A DNA stretch of 64,000 nucleotides, from positions 2,545,447-2,609,446 of the forward strand of contig CM020620.1 in assembly GCA_009829735.1 (NCBI GenBank), read 5' to 3'. Positions 1 through 12,305 of this stretch are shown here, piece after piece (the first letter of the stretch is position 1; each line of letters starts with the position of its first letter). The position numbers and the translations under genes were made by a program. The notes beneath the pieces were generated by a model that saw only the letters and a program-made list of their open reading frames with translations, did no database searches and was not told where the DNA came from. The DNA is from Pyropia yezoensis. Lineage: Eukaryota > Rhodophyta > Bangiophyceae > Bangiales > Bangiaceae.

Positions 1-178
1 TGGGTCGAAATACAGCCGTGTCACCGACCAATCAGCATCCACACTGGACCACCGTACGTGTGGCGAAGCGGGAAGAAGTGTGGCCGAGCGGAATGTCTTC
101 CCTTTTGGATTCTGTTGTCGGATGGCGTCGAGGCCGCCACCCACAGCTCTCGCACGGGGGCCCAGCGCGACCCGGCAT

Positions 179-213
179 GCAAAGTCCGGTTTTGAGTCAA
201 AACCGGACTTTGC
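179..213. repeat. 35 bp palindrome of satellite 1 (first copy; recurs in every unit)
   Basis: Arms of 17 bp (GCAAAGTCCGGTTTTGA and its exact complement) flank a single central G at 196. The same palindrome recurs once per ~334 bp, for example at about 515-549 and 848-882. It stays intact in most units even where the rest of the unit drifts; visible exceptions are near 9855-9890, 10190-10215 and the last units after 14870. It could extrude as a cruciform in DNA or fold as a hairpin in RNA. No function is known to me. Confidence 0.95.
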
Positions 214-3200
214 CGTCTGCACGCCGTGGCGTGTCGGTCCATGGACGCCGCTTTCTGTGCAAATATGTGCTGGATATCGTATCTCTGCGTAGCCGCTCCA
301 GCACCGGCCGCCACACATTGCCACTGGTCGGTGGTGGGGTGGGTCGAAATACAGCCGTGTCACCGACCAATCAGCATCCACACTGGACCACCGTACGTGT
401 GGCGAAGCGGGAAGAAGTGTGCGAGCGGAATGTCTCCTATTTGGATGCTGTGTCGGATGGCGTAAAGGCCGCCACCCACAGCTCTCGCACGGGGGCCCAG
501 CGCGACCCGGCATGCAAAGTCCGGTTTTGAGTCAAAACCGGACTTTGCCCGTCTGCACCGCTGTGCGTGTCGGTCCATGACGCCGCTTTCTGTGCAAATA
601 TGTGCTGGATATCGTATCTCTGCGTAGCCGCTCCAGCACCGGCCGCCACACATTGCCACTGGTCGGTGGTGGGGTGGGTCGAAATACAGCCGTGTCACCG
701 ACCAATCAGCATCCACACTGGACCACCGTACGTGTGGCGAAGCGGGAAGAAGTGTGCGAGCGGAATGTCCCCTTCGGATGCTGTGTCGAATGGCGTAAAG
801 GCCGCCACCCACAGCTCTCGCACGGGGGCCCAGCGCGACCCGGCATGCAAAGTCCGGTTTTGAGTCAAAACCGGACTTTGCCGTCTGCACCGCTGTGCGT
901 GTCGGTCCATGACGCCGCTTTCTGTGCAAATATGTGCTGGATATCGTATCTCTGCGTAGCCGCTCCAGGACCGGCCGCCACACATTGCCACTGGTCGGTG
1001 GTGGGGTGGGTCGAAATACAGCCGTGTCACCGACCAATCAGCATCCACACTGGACCACCGTACGTGTGGCGAAGCGGGAAGAAGTGTGCGAGCGGAATGT
1101 CACCCATTCGGATGCTGTGTCGAATGGCGTAAAGGCCGCCACCCACAGCTCTCGCACGGGGGCCCAGCGCGACCCGGCATGCAAAGTCCGGTTTTGAGTC
1201 AAAACCGGACTTTGCCGTCTGCACCGCTGTGCGTGTCGGTCCATGACGCCGCTTTCTGTGGCAAATATGTGCTGGATATCGTATCTCTCGTAAACGCTCC
1301 CAGCACCGGCCGCCACACATTGCCACTGGTCGGTGGTGGGGTGGGTCGAAATACAGCCGTGTCACCGACAATCAGCATCCACACTGGACCACCGTACGTG
1401 TGGCGAAGCGGGAAGAAGTGTGCGAGCGGAATGTCTCCCTTTTGGATGCTGTGTCGAGATGGCGTCGAGGCCGCCACCCACAGCTCTCGCACGGGGGCCC
1501 AGCGCGACCCGGCATGCAAAGTCCGGTTTTGAGTCAAAACCGGACTTTGCCGTCTGCACCGCTGTGCGTGTCGGTCCATGACGCCGCTTTCTGTGCAAAT
1601 ATGTGCTGGATATCGTATCTCTGCGTAGCCGCTCCAGCACCGGCCGCCACACATTGCCACTGGTCGGTGGTGGGGTGGGTCGAAATACAGCCGTGTCACC
1701 GACCAATCAGCATCCACACTGGACCACCGTACGTGTGGCGAAGCGGGAAGAAGTGTGCGAGCGGAATGTCTCCCTTTTGGATGCTGTGTCGAATGGCGTC
1801 GAGGCCGCCACCCACAGCTCTCGCACGGGGGCCCAGCGCGACCCGGCATGCAAAGTCCGGTTTTGAGTCAAAACCGGACTTTGCCGTCTGCACCGCTGTG
1901 CGTGTCGGTCCATGACGCCGCTTTCTGTGCAAATATGTGCTGGATATCGTATCTCTCCGTAAGCCGCTCCAGCACCGGCCGCCACACATTGCCACTGGTC
2001 GGTGGTGGGGTGGGTCGAAATACAGCCGTGTCACCGACCAATCAGCATCCACACTGGACCACCGTACGTGTGGCGAAGCGGGAAGAAGTGTGCGAGCGGA
2101 ATGTCCCCATTTGGATGCTGTGTCGATGGCGTCGAGCCGCCACCCACAGCTCTCGCACGGGGGCCCAGCGCGACCCGGCATGCAAAGTCCGGTTTTGAGT
2201 CAAAACCGGACTTTGCCGTCTGCACCGCTGTGCGTGTCGGTCCATGACGCCGCTTTCTGTGCAAATATGTGCTGGATATCGTATCTCTGCGTAGCCGCTC
2301 CAGGACCGGCCGCCACACATTGCCACTGGTCGGTGGTGGGGTGGGTCGAAATACAGCCGTGTCACCGACCAATCAGCATCCACACTGGACCACCGTACGT
2401 GTGGCGAAGCGGGAAGAAGTGTGCGAGCGGAATGTCACCCATTCGGATGCTGTGTCGAATGGCGTAAAGGCCGCCACCCACAGCTCTCGCACGGGGGCCC
2501 AGCGCGACCCGGCATGCAAAGTCCGGTTTTGAGTCAAAACCGGACTTTGCCGTCTGCACCGCTGTGCGTGTCGGTCCATGACGCCGCTTTCTGTGCAAAT
2601 ATGTGCTGGATATCGTATCTCTGCGTAGCCGCTCCAGCACCGGCCGCCACACATTGCCACTGGTCGGTGGTGGGGTGGGTCGAAATACAGCCGTGTCACC
2701 GACCAATCAGCATCCACACTGGACCACCGTACGTGTGGCGAAGCGGGAAGAAGTGTGCGAGCGGAATGTCTCCCTTTGGATGCTGTGTCGATGGCGTCAA
2801 GGCCGCCACCCACAGCTCTCGCACGGGGGCCCAGCGCGACCCGGCATGCAAAGTCCGGTTTTGAGTCAAAACCGGACTTTGCCGTCTGCACCGCTGTGCG
2901 TGTCGGTCCATGACGCCGCTTTCTGTGCAAATATGTGCTGGATATCGTATCTCTGCGTAACCGCTCCAGCACCGGCCGCCACACATTGCCACTGGTCGGT
3001 GGTGGGGTGGGTCGAAATACAGCCGTGTCACCGACCAATCAGCATCCACACTGGACCACCGTACGTGTGGCGAAGCGGGAAGAAGTGTGCGAGCGGAATG
3101 TCCCTTTCGGATGCTGTGTCGATGGCGTAAAGGCCGCCACCCACAGCTCTCGCACGGGGGCCCAGCGCGACCCGGCATGCAAAGTCCGGTTTTGAGTCAA

Positions 3201-6200
3201 AACCGGACTTTGCCGTCTGCACCGCTGTGCGTGTCGGTCCATGACGCCGCTTTCTGTGCAAATATGTGCTGGATATCGTATCTCTGCGTAGCCGCTCCAG
3301 CACCGGCCGCCACACATTGCCACTGGTCGGTGGTGGGGTGGGTCGAAATACAGCCGTGTCACCGACCAATCAGCATCCACACTGGACCACCGTACGTGTG
3401 GCGAAGCGGGAAGAAGTGTGCGAGCGGAATGTCTCCCTTTTGGATTCTGTGTCGGATGGCGTCGAGACCGCCACCCACAGCTCTCGCACGGGGGCCCAGC
3501 GCGACCCGGCATGCAAAGTCCGGTTTTGAGTCAAAACCGGACTTTGCCGTCTGCACCGCTGTGCGTGTCGGTCCATGACGCCGCTTTCTGTGCAAATATG
3601 TGCTGGATATCGTATCTCTGCGTAGCCGCTCCAGGACCGGCCGCCACACATTGCCACTGGTCGGTGGTGGGGTGGGTCGAAATACAGCCGTGTCACCGAC
3701 CAATCAGCATCCACACTGGACCACCGTACGTGTGGCGAAGCGGGAAGAAGTGTGCGAGCGGAATGTCACCCATTCGGATGCTGTGTCGAATGGCGTAAAG
3801 GCCGCCACCCACAGCTCTCGCACGGGGGCCCAGCGCGACCCGGCATGCAAAGTCCGGTTTTGAGTCAAAACCGGACTTTGCCGTCTGCACCGCTGTGCGT
3901 GTCGGTCCATGACGCCGCTTTTTGTGCAAATATGTGCTGGATATCGTATCTCTGCGTAGCCGCTCCAGACCGGCCGCCACACATTGCCACTGGTCGGTGG
4001 TGGGGTGGGTCGAAATACAGCTGTGTCACCGACCAATCAACATCCACACTGGACCACCGTACGTGTGGCGAAGCGGGAAGAAGTGTGCGAGCGGAATGTC
4101 TCCCTTTCGGATGCTGTGTCGAATGGCGTAAAGGCCGCCACCCACAGCTCTCGCACGGGGGCCCAGCGCGACCCGGCATGCAAAGTCCGGTTTTGAGTCA
4201 AAACCGGACTTTGCCGTCTGCACCGCTGTGCGTGTCGGTCCATGACGCCGCTTTCTGTGCAAATATGTGCTGGATATCGTATCTCTGCGTAGCCGCTCCA
4301 GGACCGGCCGCCACACATTGCCACTGGTCGGTGGTGGGGTGGGTCGAAATACAGCCGTGTCACCGACCAATCAGCATCCACACTGGACCACCGTACGTGT
4401 GGCGAAGCGGGAAGAAGTGTGCGAGCGGAATGTCTCCCTTTGGATGCTGTGTCGAATGGCGTAAAGGCCGCCACCCACAGCTCTCGCACGGGGGCCCAGC
4501 GCGACCCGGCATGCAAAGTCCGGTTTTGAGTCAAAACCGGACTTTGCCGTCTGCACCGCTGTGCGTGTCGGTCCATGACGCCGCTTTCTGTGCAAATATG
4601 TGCTGGATATCGTATCTCTGCGTAGCCGCTCCAGGACCGGCCGCCACACATTGCCACTGGTCGGTGGTGGGGTGGGTCGAAATACAGCCGTGTCACCGAC
4701 CAATCAGCATCCACACTGGACCACCGTACGTGTGGCGAAGCGGGAAGAAGTGTGCAAGCGGAATGTCTCCCATTTCGGATGCTGTGTCGAATGGCGTAAA
4801 GGCCGCCACCCACAGCTCTCGCACGGGGGCCCAGCGCGACCCGGCATGCAAAGTCCGGTTTTGAGTCAAAACCGGACTTTGCCGTCTGCACCGCTGTGCG
4901 TGTCGGTCCATGACGCCGCTTTCTGTGCAAATATGTGCTGGATATCGTATCTCTGCGTAGCCGCTCCAGCACCGGCCGCCACACATTGCCACTGGTCGGT
5001 GGTGGGGTGGGTCGAAATACAGCCGTGTCACCGACCAATCAGCATCCACACTGGACCACCGTACGTGTGGCGAAGCGGGAAGAAGTGTGCGAGCGGAATG
5101 TCTCCCTTTCGGATGCTGTGTCGAATGGCGTAAAGGCCGCCACCCACAGCTCTCGCACGGGGGCCCAGCGCGACCCGGCATGCAAAGTCCGGTTTTGAGT
5201 CAAAACCGGACTTTGCCGTCTGCACCGCTGTGCGTGTCGGTCCATGACGCCGCTTTCTGTGCAAATATGTGCTGGATATCGTATCTCTGCGTAGCCGCTC
5301 CAGGACCGGCCGCCACACATTGCCACTGGTCGGTGGTGGGGTGGGTCGAAATACAGCCGTGTCACCGACCAATCAGCATCCACACTGGACCACCGTACGT
5401 GTGGCGAAGCGGGAAGAAGTGTGCGAGCGGAATGTCTCCCTTTGGATGCTGTGTCGAATGGCGTAAAGGCCGCCACCCACAGCTCTCGCACGGGGGCCCA
5501 GCGCGACCCGGCATGCAAAGTCCGGTTTTGAGTCAAAACCGGACTTTGCCGTCTGCACCGCTGTGCGTGTCGGTCCATGACGCCGCTTTCTGTGCAAATA
5601 TGTGCTGGATATCGTATCTCTGCGTAGCCGCTCCAGCACCGGCCGCCACACATTGCCACTGGTCGGTGGTGGGGTGGGTCGAAATACAGCCGTGTCACCG
5701 ACCAATCAGCATCCACACTGGACCACCGTACGTGTGGCGAAGCGGGAAGAAGTGTGCGAGCGGAATGTCTCCCTTTCGGATGCTGTGTCGAATGGCGTAA
5801 AGGCCGCCACCCACAGCTCTCGCACGGGGGCCCAGCGCGACCCGGCATGCAAAGTCCGGTTTTGAGTCAAAACCGGACTTTGCCGTCTGCACCGCTGTGC
5901 GTGTCGGTCCATGACGCCGCTTTCTGTGCAAATATGTGCTTGATATCGTATCTCTGCGTAGACCGCTCCAGGACCGGCCGCCACACATTGCCACTGGTCG
6001 GTGGTGGGGTGGGTCGAAATACAGCCGTGTCACCGACCAATCAGCATCCACACTGGACCACCGTACGTGTGGCGAAGCGGGAAGAAGTGTGCGAGCGGAA
6101 TGTCTCCCTTTTGGATGCTGTGTCGGATGGCGTAAAGGCCGCCACCCACAGCTCTCGCACGGGGGCCCAGCGCGACCCGGCATGCAAAGTCCGGTTTTGA

Positions 6201-9200
6201 GTCAAAACCGGACTTTGCCGTCTGCACCGCTGTGCGTGTCGGTCCATGACGCCGCTTTCTGTGCAAATATGTGCTGGATATCGTATCTCTGCGTAGCCGC
6301 TCCAGGACCGGCCGCCACACATTGCCACTGGTCGGTGGTGGGGTGGGTCGAAATACAGCCGTGTCACCGACCAATCAGCATCCACACTGGACCACCGTAC
6401 GTGTGGCGAAGCGGGAAGAAGTGTGCGAGCGGAATGTCTCCCTTTCGGATGCTGTGTCGAATGGCGTAAAGGCCGCCACCCACAGCTCTCGCACGGGGGC
6501 CCAGCGCGACCCGGCATGCAAAGTCCGGTTTTGAGTCAAAACCGGACTTTGCCGTCTGCACCGCTGTGCGTATCGGTCCATGACGCCGCTTTCTGTGCAA
6601 ATATGTGCTGGATATCGTATCTCTGCGTAGCCGCTCCAGGACCGGCCGCCACACATTGCCACTGGTCGGTGGTGGGGTGGGTCGAAATACAGCGTGTCAC
6701 CGACCAATCAGCATCCACACTGGACCACCGTACGTGTGGCGAAGCGGGAAGAAGTGTGCAGCGGAATGTCTCCTTTCGGATGCTGTGTCGGATGGCGTAA
6801 GGCCGCCACCCACAGCTCTCGCACGGGGGCCCAGCGCGACCCGGCATGCAAAGTCCGGTTTTGAGTCAAAACCGGACTTTGCCGTCTGCACCGCTGTGCG
6901 TGTCGGTCCATGACGCCGCTTTCTGTGCAAATATGTGCTGGATATCGTATCTCTGCGTAGCCGCTCCAGACCGGCCGCCACACATTGCCACTGGTCGGTG
7001 GTGGGGTGGGTCGAAATACAGCCGTGTCACCGACCAATCAGCATCCACACTGGACCACCGTACGTGTGGCGAAGCGGGAAGAAGTGTGCGAGCGGAATGT
7101 CTCCCTTTCGGATGCTGTGTCGGAATGGCGTAAAGGCCGCCACCCACAGCTCTCGCACGGGGGCCCAGCGCGACCCGGCATGCAAAGTCCGGTTTTGAGT
7201 CAAAACCGGACTTTGCCGTCTGCACCGCTGTGCGTGTCGGTCCATGACGCCGCTTTCTGTGCAAATATGTGCTGGATATCGTATCTCTCGTAGCCGCTCC
7301 AGCACCGGCCGCCACACATTGCCACTGGTCGGTGGTGGGGTGGGTCGAAATACAGCCGTGTCACCGACCAATCAGCATCCACACTGGACCACCGTACGTG
7401 TGGCGAAGCGGGAAGAAGTGTGCGAGCGGAATGTCTCCCTTTCGGATGCTGTGTCGAATGGCGTAAAGGCCGCCACCCACAGCTCTCGCACGGGGGCCCA
7501 GCGCGACCCGGCATGCAAAGTCCGGTTTTGAGTCAAAACCGGACTTTGCCGTCTGCACCGCTGTGCGTGTCGGTCCATGACGCCGCTTTCTGTGCAAATA
7601 TGTGCTGGATATCGTATCTCTGCGTAGCCGCTCCAGGACCGGCCGCCACACATTGCCACTGGTCGGTGGTGGGGTGGGTCGAAATACAGCCGTGTCACCG
7701 ACCAATCAGCATCCACACTGGACCACCGTACGTGTGGCGAAGCGGGAAGAAGTGTGCGAGCGGAATGTCCCTTTTGGATGCTGTGTCGATGGCGTAAAGG
7801 CCGCCACCCACAGCTCTCGCACGGGGGCCCAGCGCGACCCGGCATGCAAAGTCCGGTTTTGAGTCAAAACCGGACTTTGCCGTCTGCACCGCTGTGCGTG
7901 TCGGTCCATGACGCCGCTTTCTGTGCAAATATGTGCTGGATATCGTATCTCTGCGTAAACGCTCCAGCACCGGCCGCCACACATTGCCACTGGTCGGTGG
8001 TGGGGTGGGTCGAAATACAGCCGTGTCACCGACCAATCAGCATCCACACTGGACCACCGTACGTGTGGCGAAGCGGGAAGAAGTGTGCCAGCGGAATGTC
8101 TCCCTTTTGGATTCTGTGTCGGATGGCGTCAAGGCCGCCACCCACAGCTCTCGCACGGGGGCCCAGCGCGACCCGGCATGCAAAGTCCGGTTTTGAGTCA
8201 AAACCGGACTTTGCCGTCTGCACCGCTGTGCATGTCGGTCCATGACGCCGCTTTCTGTGCAAATATGTGCTGGATATCGTATCTCTGCGTAGCCGCTCCA
8301 GGACCGGCCGCCACACATTGCCACTGGTCGGTGGTGGGGTGGGTCGAAATACAGCCGTGTCACCGACCAATCAGCATCCACACTGGACCACCGTACGTGT
8401 GGCGAAGCGGGAAGAAGTGTGCGAGCGGAATGTCTCCTTTCGGATGCTGTGTCGAATGGCGTAAAGGCCGCCACCCACAGCTCTCGCACGGGGGCCAGCG
8501 CGACCCGGCATGCAAAGTCCGGTTTTGAGTCAAAACCGGACTTTGCCGTCTGCACCGCTGTGCGTGTCGGTCCATGACGCCGCTTTCTGTGCAAATATGT
8601 GCTGGATATCGTATCTCTGCGTAGCCGCTCCAGGACCGGCCGCCACACATTGCCACTGGTCGGTGGTGGGGTGGGTCGAAATACAGCCGTGTCACCGACC
8701 AATCAGCATCCACACTGGACCACCGTACGTGTGGCGAAGCGGGAAGAAGTGTGCAAGCGTAATGTCTGCCTTTCGGATGCTGTGTCGAATGGCGTAAAGG
8801 CCGCCACCCACAGCTCTCGCACGGGGGCCCAGCGCGACCCGGCATGCAAAGTCCGGTTTTGAGTCAAAACCGGACTTTGCCGTCTGCACCGCTGTGCGTG
8901 TCGGTCCATGACGCCGCTTTCTGTGCAAATATGTGCTGGATATCGTATCTCTGCGTAGCCGCTCCAGGACCGGCCGCCACACATTGCCACTGGTCGGTGG
9001 TGGGGTGGGTCGAAATACAGCCGTGTCACCGACCAATCAGCATCCACACTGGACCACCGTACGTGTGGCGAAGCGGGAAGAAGTGTGCAAGCGAATGTCT
9101 CCCTTTCGGATGCTGTGTCGAATGGCGTAAAGGCCGCCACCCACAGCTCTCGCACGGGGGCCCAGCGCGACCCGGCATGCAAAGTCCGGTTTTGAGTCAA

Positions 9201-10369
9201 AACCGGACTTTTGCCGTCTGCACCGCTGTGCGTGTCGGTCCATGACGCCGCTTTCTGTGCAAATATGTGCTTGATATCGTATCTCTGCGTAGACGCTCCA
9301 GGACCGGCCGCCACACATTGCCACTGGTCGGTGGTGGGGTGGGTCGAAATACAGCCGTGTCACCGACCAATCAGCATCCACACTGGACCACCGTACGTGT
9401 GGCGAAGCGGGAAGAAGTGTGCGAGCCGAATGTTATCCATTCGGATGCTGTGTCGGATGGCGTAAAGGCCGCCACCCACAGCTCTCGCACGGGGGCCCAG
9501 CGCGACCCGGCATGCAAAGTCCGGTTTTGAGTCAAAACCGGACTTTGCCGTCTGCACCGCTGTGCGTGTCGGTCCATGACGCCGCTTTCTGTGCAAATAT
9601 GTGCTGGATATCGTATCTCTGCGTAGCCGCTCCAGCACCGGCCGCCACACATTGCCACTGGTCGGTGGTGGGGTGGGTCGAAATACAGCCGTGTCACCGA
9701 CCAATCAGCATCCACACTGGACCACCGTACGTGTGGCGAAGCGGGAAGAAGTGTGCGAGCGGAATGTCTCCCTTTCGGATGCTGTGTCGAATGGCGTAAA
9801 GGCCGCCACCCAGAGCGCTCGCACGGGGGCCCAGCGCGACCCGGCATGCAAAGTCCGGTTTCGAGTCAAAAAGTGACTTTTGCCGTCTGCACCGCTGGTC
9901 GTGTCGGTCAATGACGCCGCTTTCTGGTTGCAAATATGTGCTTGATATCGTATCTCTGCGTAGCCGCTCCAGGACCGGCCGCCACACATTGCCACTGGTC
10001 GGTGGTGGGGTGGGTCGAAATACAGCCGTGTCACCGACCAATCAGCATCCACACTGGACCACCGTACGTGTGGCGAAGCGGGAAGAAGTGTGCAAGCGTA
10101 ATGTCTGCCTTTCGGATGCTGTGTCAAATGGCGTAAAGGCCGCCACCCACAGCTCTCGCACGGGGGTCCAGCGCGACCCGGCATGCAAAGTCCGGTTTTT
10201 AGTCAAAACCGGACTTTGCCGACTGCACCGCTGTGCGTGTCGGTCCATGACGCCGCTTTCTGTGCAAATATGTGCTGGATATCGTTTTCTCTCCGTAGCC
10301 GCTCCAGGACCGGCCGCCACACATTGGCACTGGTCGGTGGTGGGGTGGGTCGAAATACAGCCGTGTCAC

Positions 10370-12305
10370 CGACCAATCAGCATCCACACTGGACCACCGT
10401 ACGTGTGGCGAAGCGGGAAGAAGTGTGCCAGCGGAATGTCTCCCTTTTGGATTCTGTGTCGGATGGCGTCGAGACCGCCACCCACAGCTCTCGCACGGGG
10501 GCCCAGCGCGACCCGGCATGCAAAGTCCGGTTTTGAGTCAAAACCGGACTTTGCCGTCTGCACCGCTGTGCGTATCGGTCCATGACGCCGCTTTCTGTGC
10601 AAATTTGTGCTTCATATCGTATCTCTGCGTAACCGCTCCAGGACCGGCCGCCACACATTGCCACTGGTTGGTGGTGGGGTGGGTCGGAATACAGCCGTGT
10701 CACCGACCAATCAGCATCCACACCGGACAACCGTACGTGTGGCGAAGCGGGAAGAAATGTGCGAGCGGAATGTCTCCTTTATTGATGCTCTGTTGGATGG
10801 CGTTAAGGCCGCCACCCACAGACTTCGCACGGGGAACCAGCGCATTCCGGCATGCAAAGTCCGGTTTTGAGTCAAAACCAGACTTTGCCGTCTGCACCGC
10901 TGTGCGTGTCGGTCCATGACGCCACTTTCTGTGCAAATATGTGCTGGATATCGTATCTCTGCGTAGCCGCTCCAGGACCGGCCGCCACACATTGCCACTG
11001 GTCGGTGGTGGGGTGGGTCGAAATACAGCCGTGTCACCGACCAATCAGCATCCACACTGGACCACCGTACGTGTGGCGAAGCGGGAAGAAGTGTGCGAGC
11101 CGAATGTTACCCATTCGGATGTTTGGTCGGATGGCGTAAAGGCCGCCACCCACAGCTCTCGCACGGGGGCCCAGCGCGACCCGGCATGCAAAGTCCGGTT
11201 TTGAGTCAAAACCGGACTTTGCCGTCTGCACCGCTGTGCGTATCGGTCCATGACGCCGCTTTCTGTGCAAATATGTGCTTGATATCGTATCTCTGCGTAG
11301 CCGCTCCAGCACCGGCCGCCACACATTGCCACTGGTCGGTGGTGGGGTGGGTCGAAATACAGCCGTGTCACCTACCAATCAGCATCCACACTGGACCACC
11401 GTACGTGTGGCGAAGCGGGAAGAAGTGTGCCAGCGGAATGTCTCCCTTTTGGATTCTGTGTCGGATGGCGTCGAGACCGCCACCCACAGCTCTCGCACGG
11501 GGGCCCAGCGCGACCCGGCATGCAAAGTCCGGTTTTGAGTCAAAACCGGACTTTGCCGTCTGCACCGCTGTGCGTATCGGTCCATGACGCCGCTTTCTGT
11601 GCAAATATGTGCTTCATATCGTATCTCTGCGTAACCGCTCCAGGACCGGCCGCCACACATTGCCACTGGTTGGTGGTGGGGTGGGTCGGAATACAGCCGT
11701 GTCACCGACCAATCAGCATCCACACCGGACAACCGTACGTGTGGCGAAGCGGGAAGAAATGTGCGAGCGGAATGTCTCCTTTATTGATGCTCTGTTGGAT
11801 GGCGTTAAGGCCGCCACCCACAGACTTCGCACGGGGAACCAGCGCATTCCGGCATGCAAAGTCCGGTTTTGAGTCAAAACCAGACTTTGCCGTCTGCACC
11901 GCTGTGCGTGTCGGTCCATGACGCCACTTTCTGTGCAAATATGTGCTGGATATCGTATCTCTGCGTAGCCGCTCCAGGACCGGCCGCCACACATTGCCAC
12001 TGGTCGGTGGTGGGGTGGGTCGAAATACAGCCGTGTCACCGACCAATCAGCATCCACACTGGACCACCGTACGTGTGGCGAAGCGGGAAGAAGTGTGCGA
12101 GCCGAATGTTACCCATTCGGATGTTTGGTCGGATGGCGTAAAGGCCGCCACCCACAGCTCTCGCACGGGGGCCCAGCGCGACCCGGCATGCAAAGTCCGG
12201 TTTTGAGTCAAAACCGGACTTTGCCGTCTGCACCGCTGTGCGTATCGGTCCATGACGCCGCTTTCTGTGCAAATATGTGCTTGATATCGTATCTCTGCGT
12301 AGCCG
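10370..12305. repeat. Higher-order repeat: three-unit blocks, 1002 bp period
   Basis: The block starting near 10372 is repeated from near 11374 with a shift of exactly 1002 bp (3 x 334), including several rare variants such as GATGTTTGG and the TTATTGATGCTC unit. I see one substitution, at 10605 versus 11607. Neighbouring single units differ far more from each other than these two blocks do, which is the mark of higher-order amplification. Similar blocks occur at about 4030-4730 versus 5032-5732 (shift 1002) and about 12770-13700 (shift 668, two units). Confidence 0.85.

Noticed and set aside
3752..4864. 370-codon open frame within satellite 1, and many similar ones on both strands
   Set aside because: It spans more than three tandem units, shows only repeat translation, and changes frame in other parts of the array.
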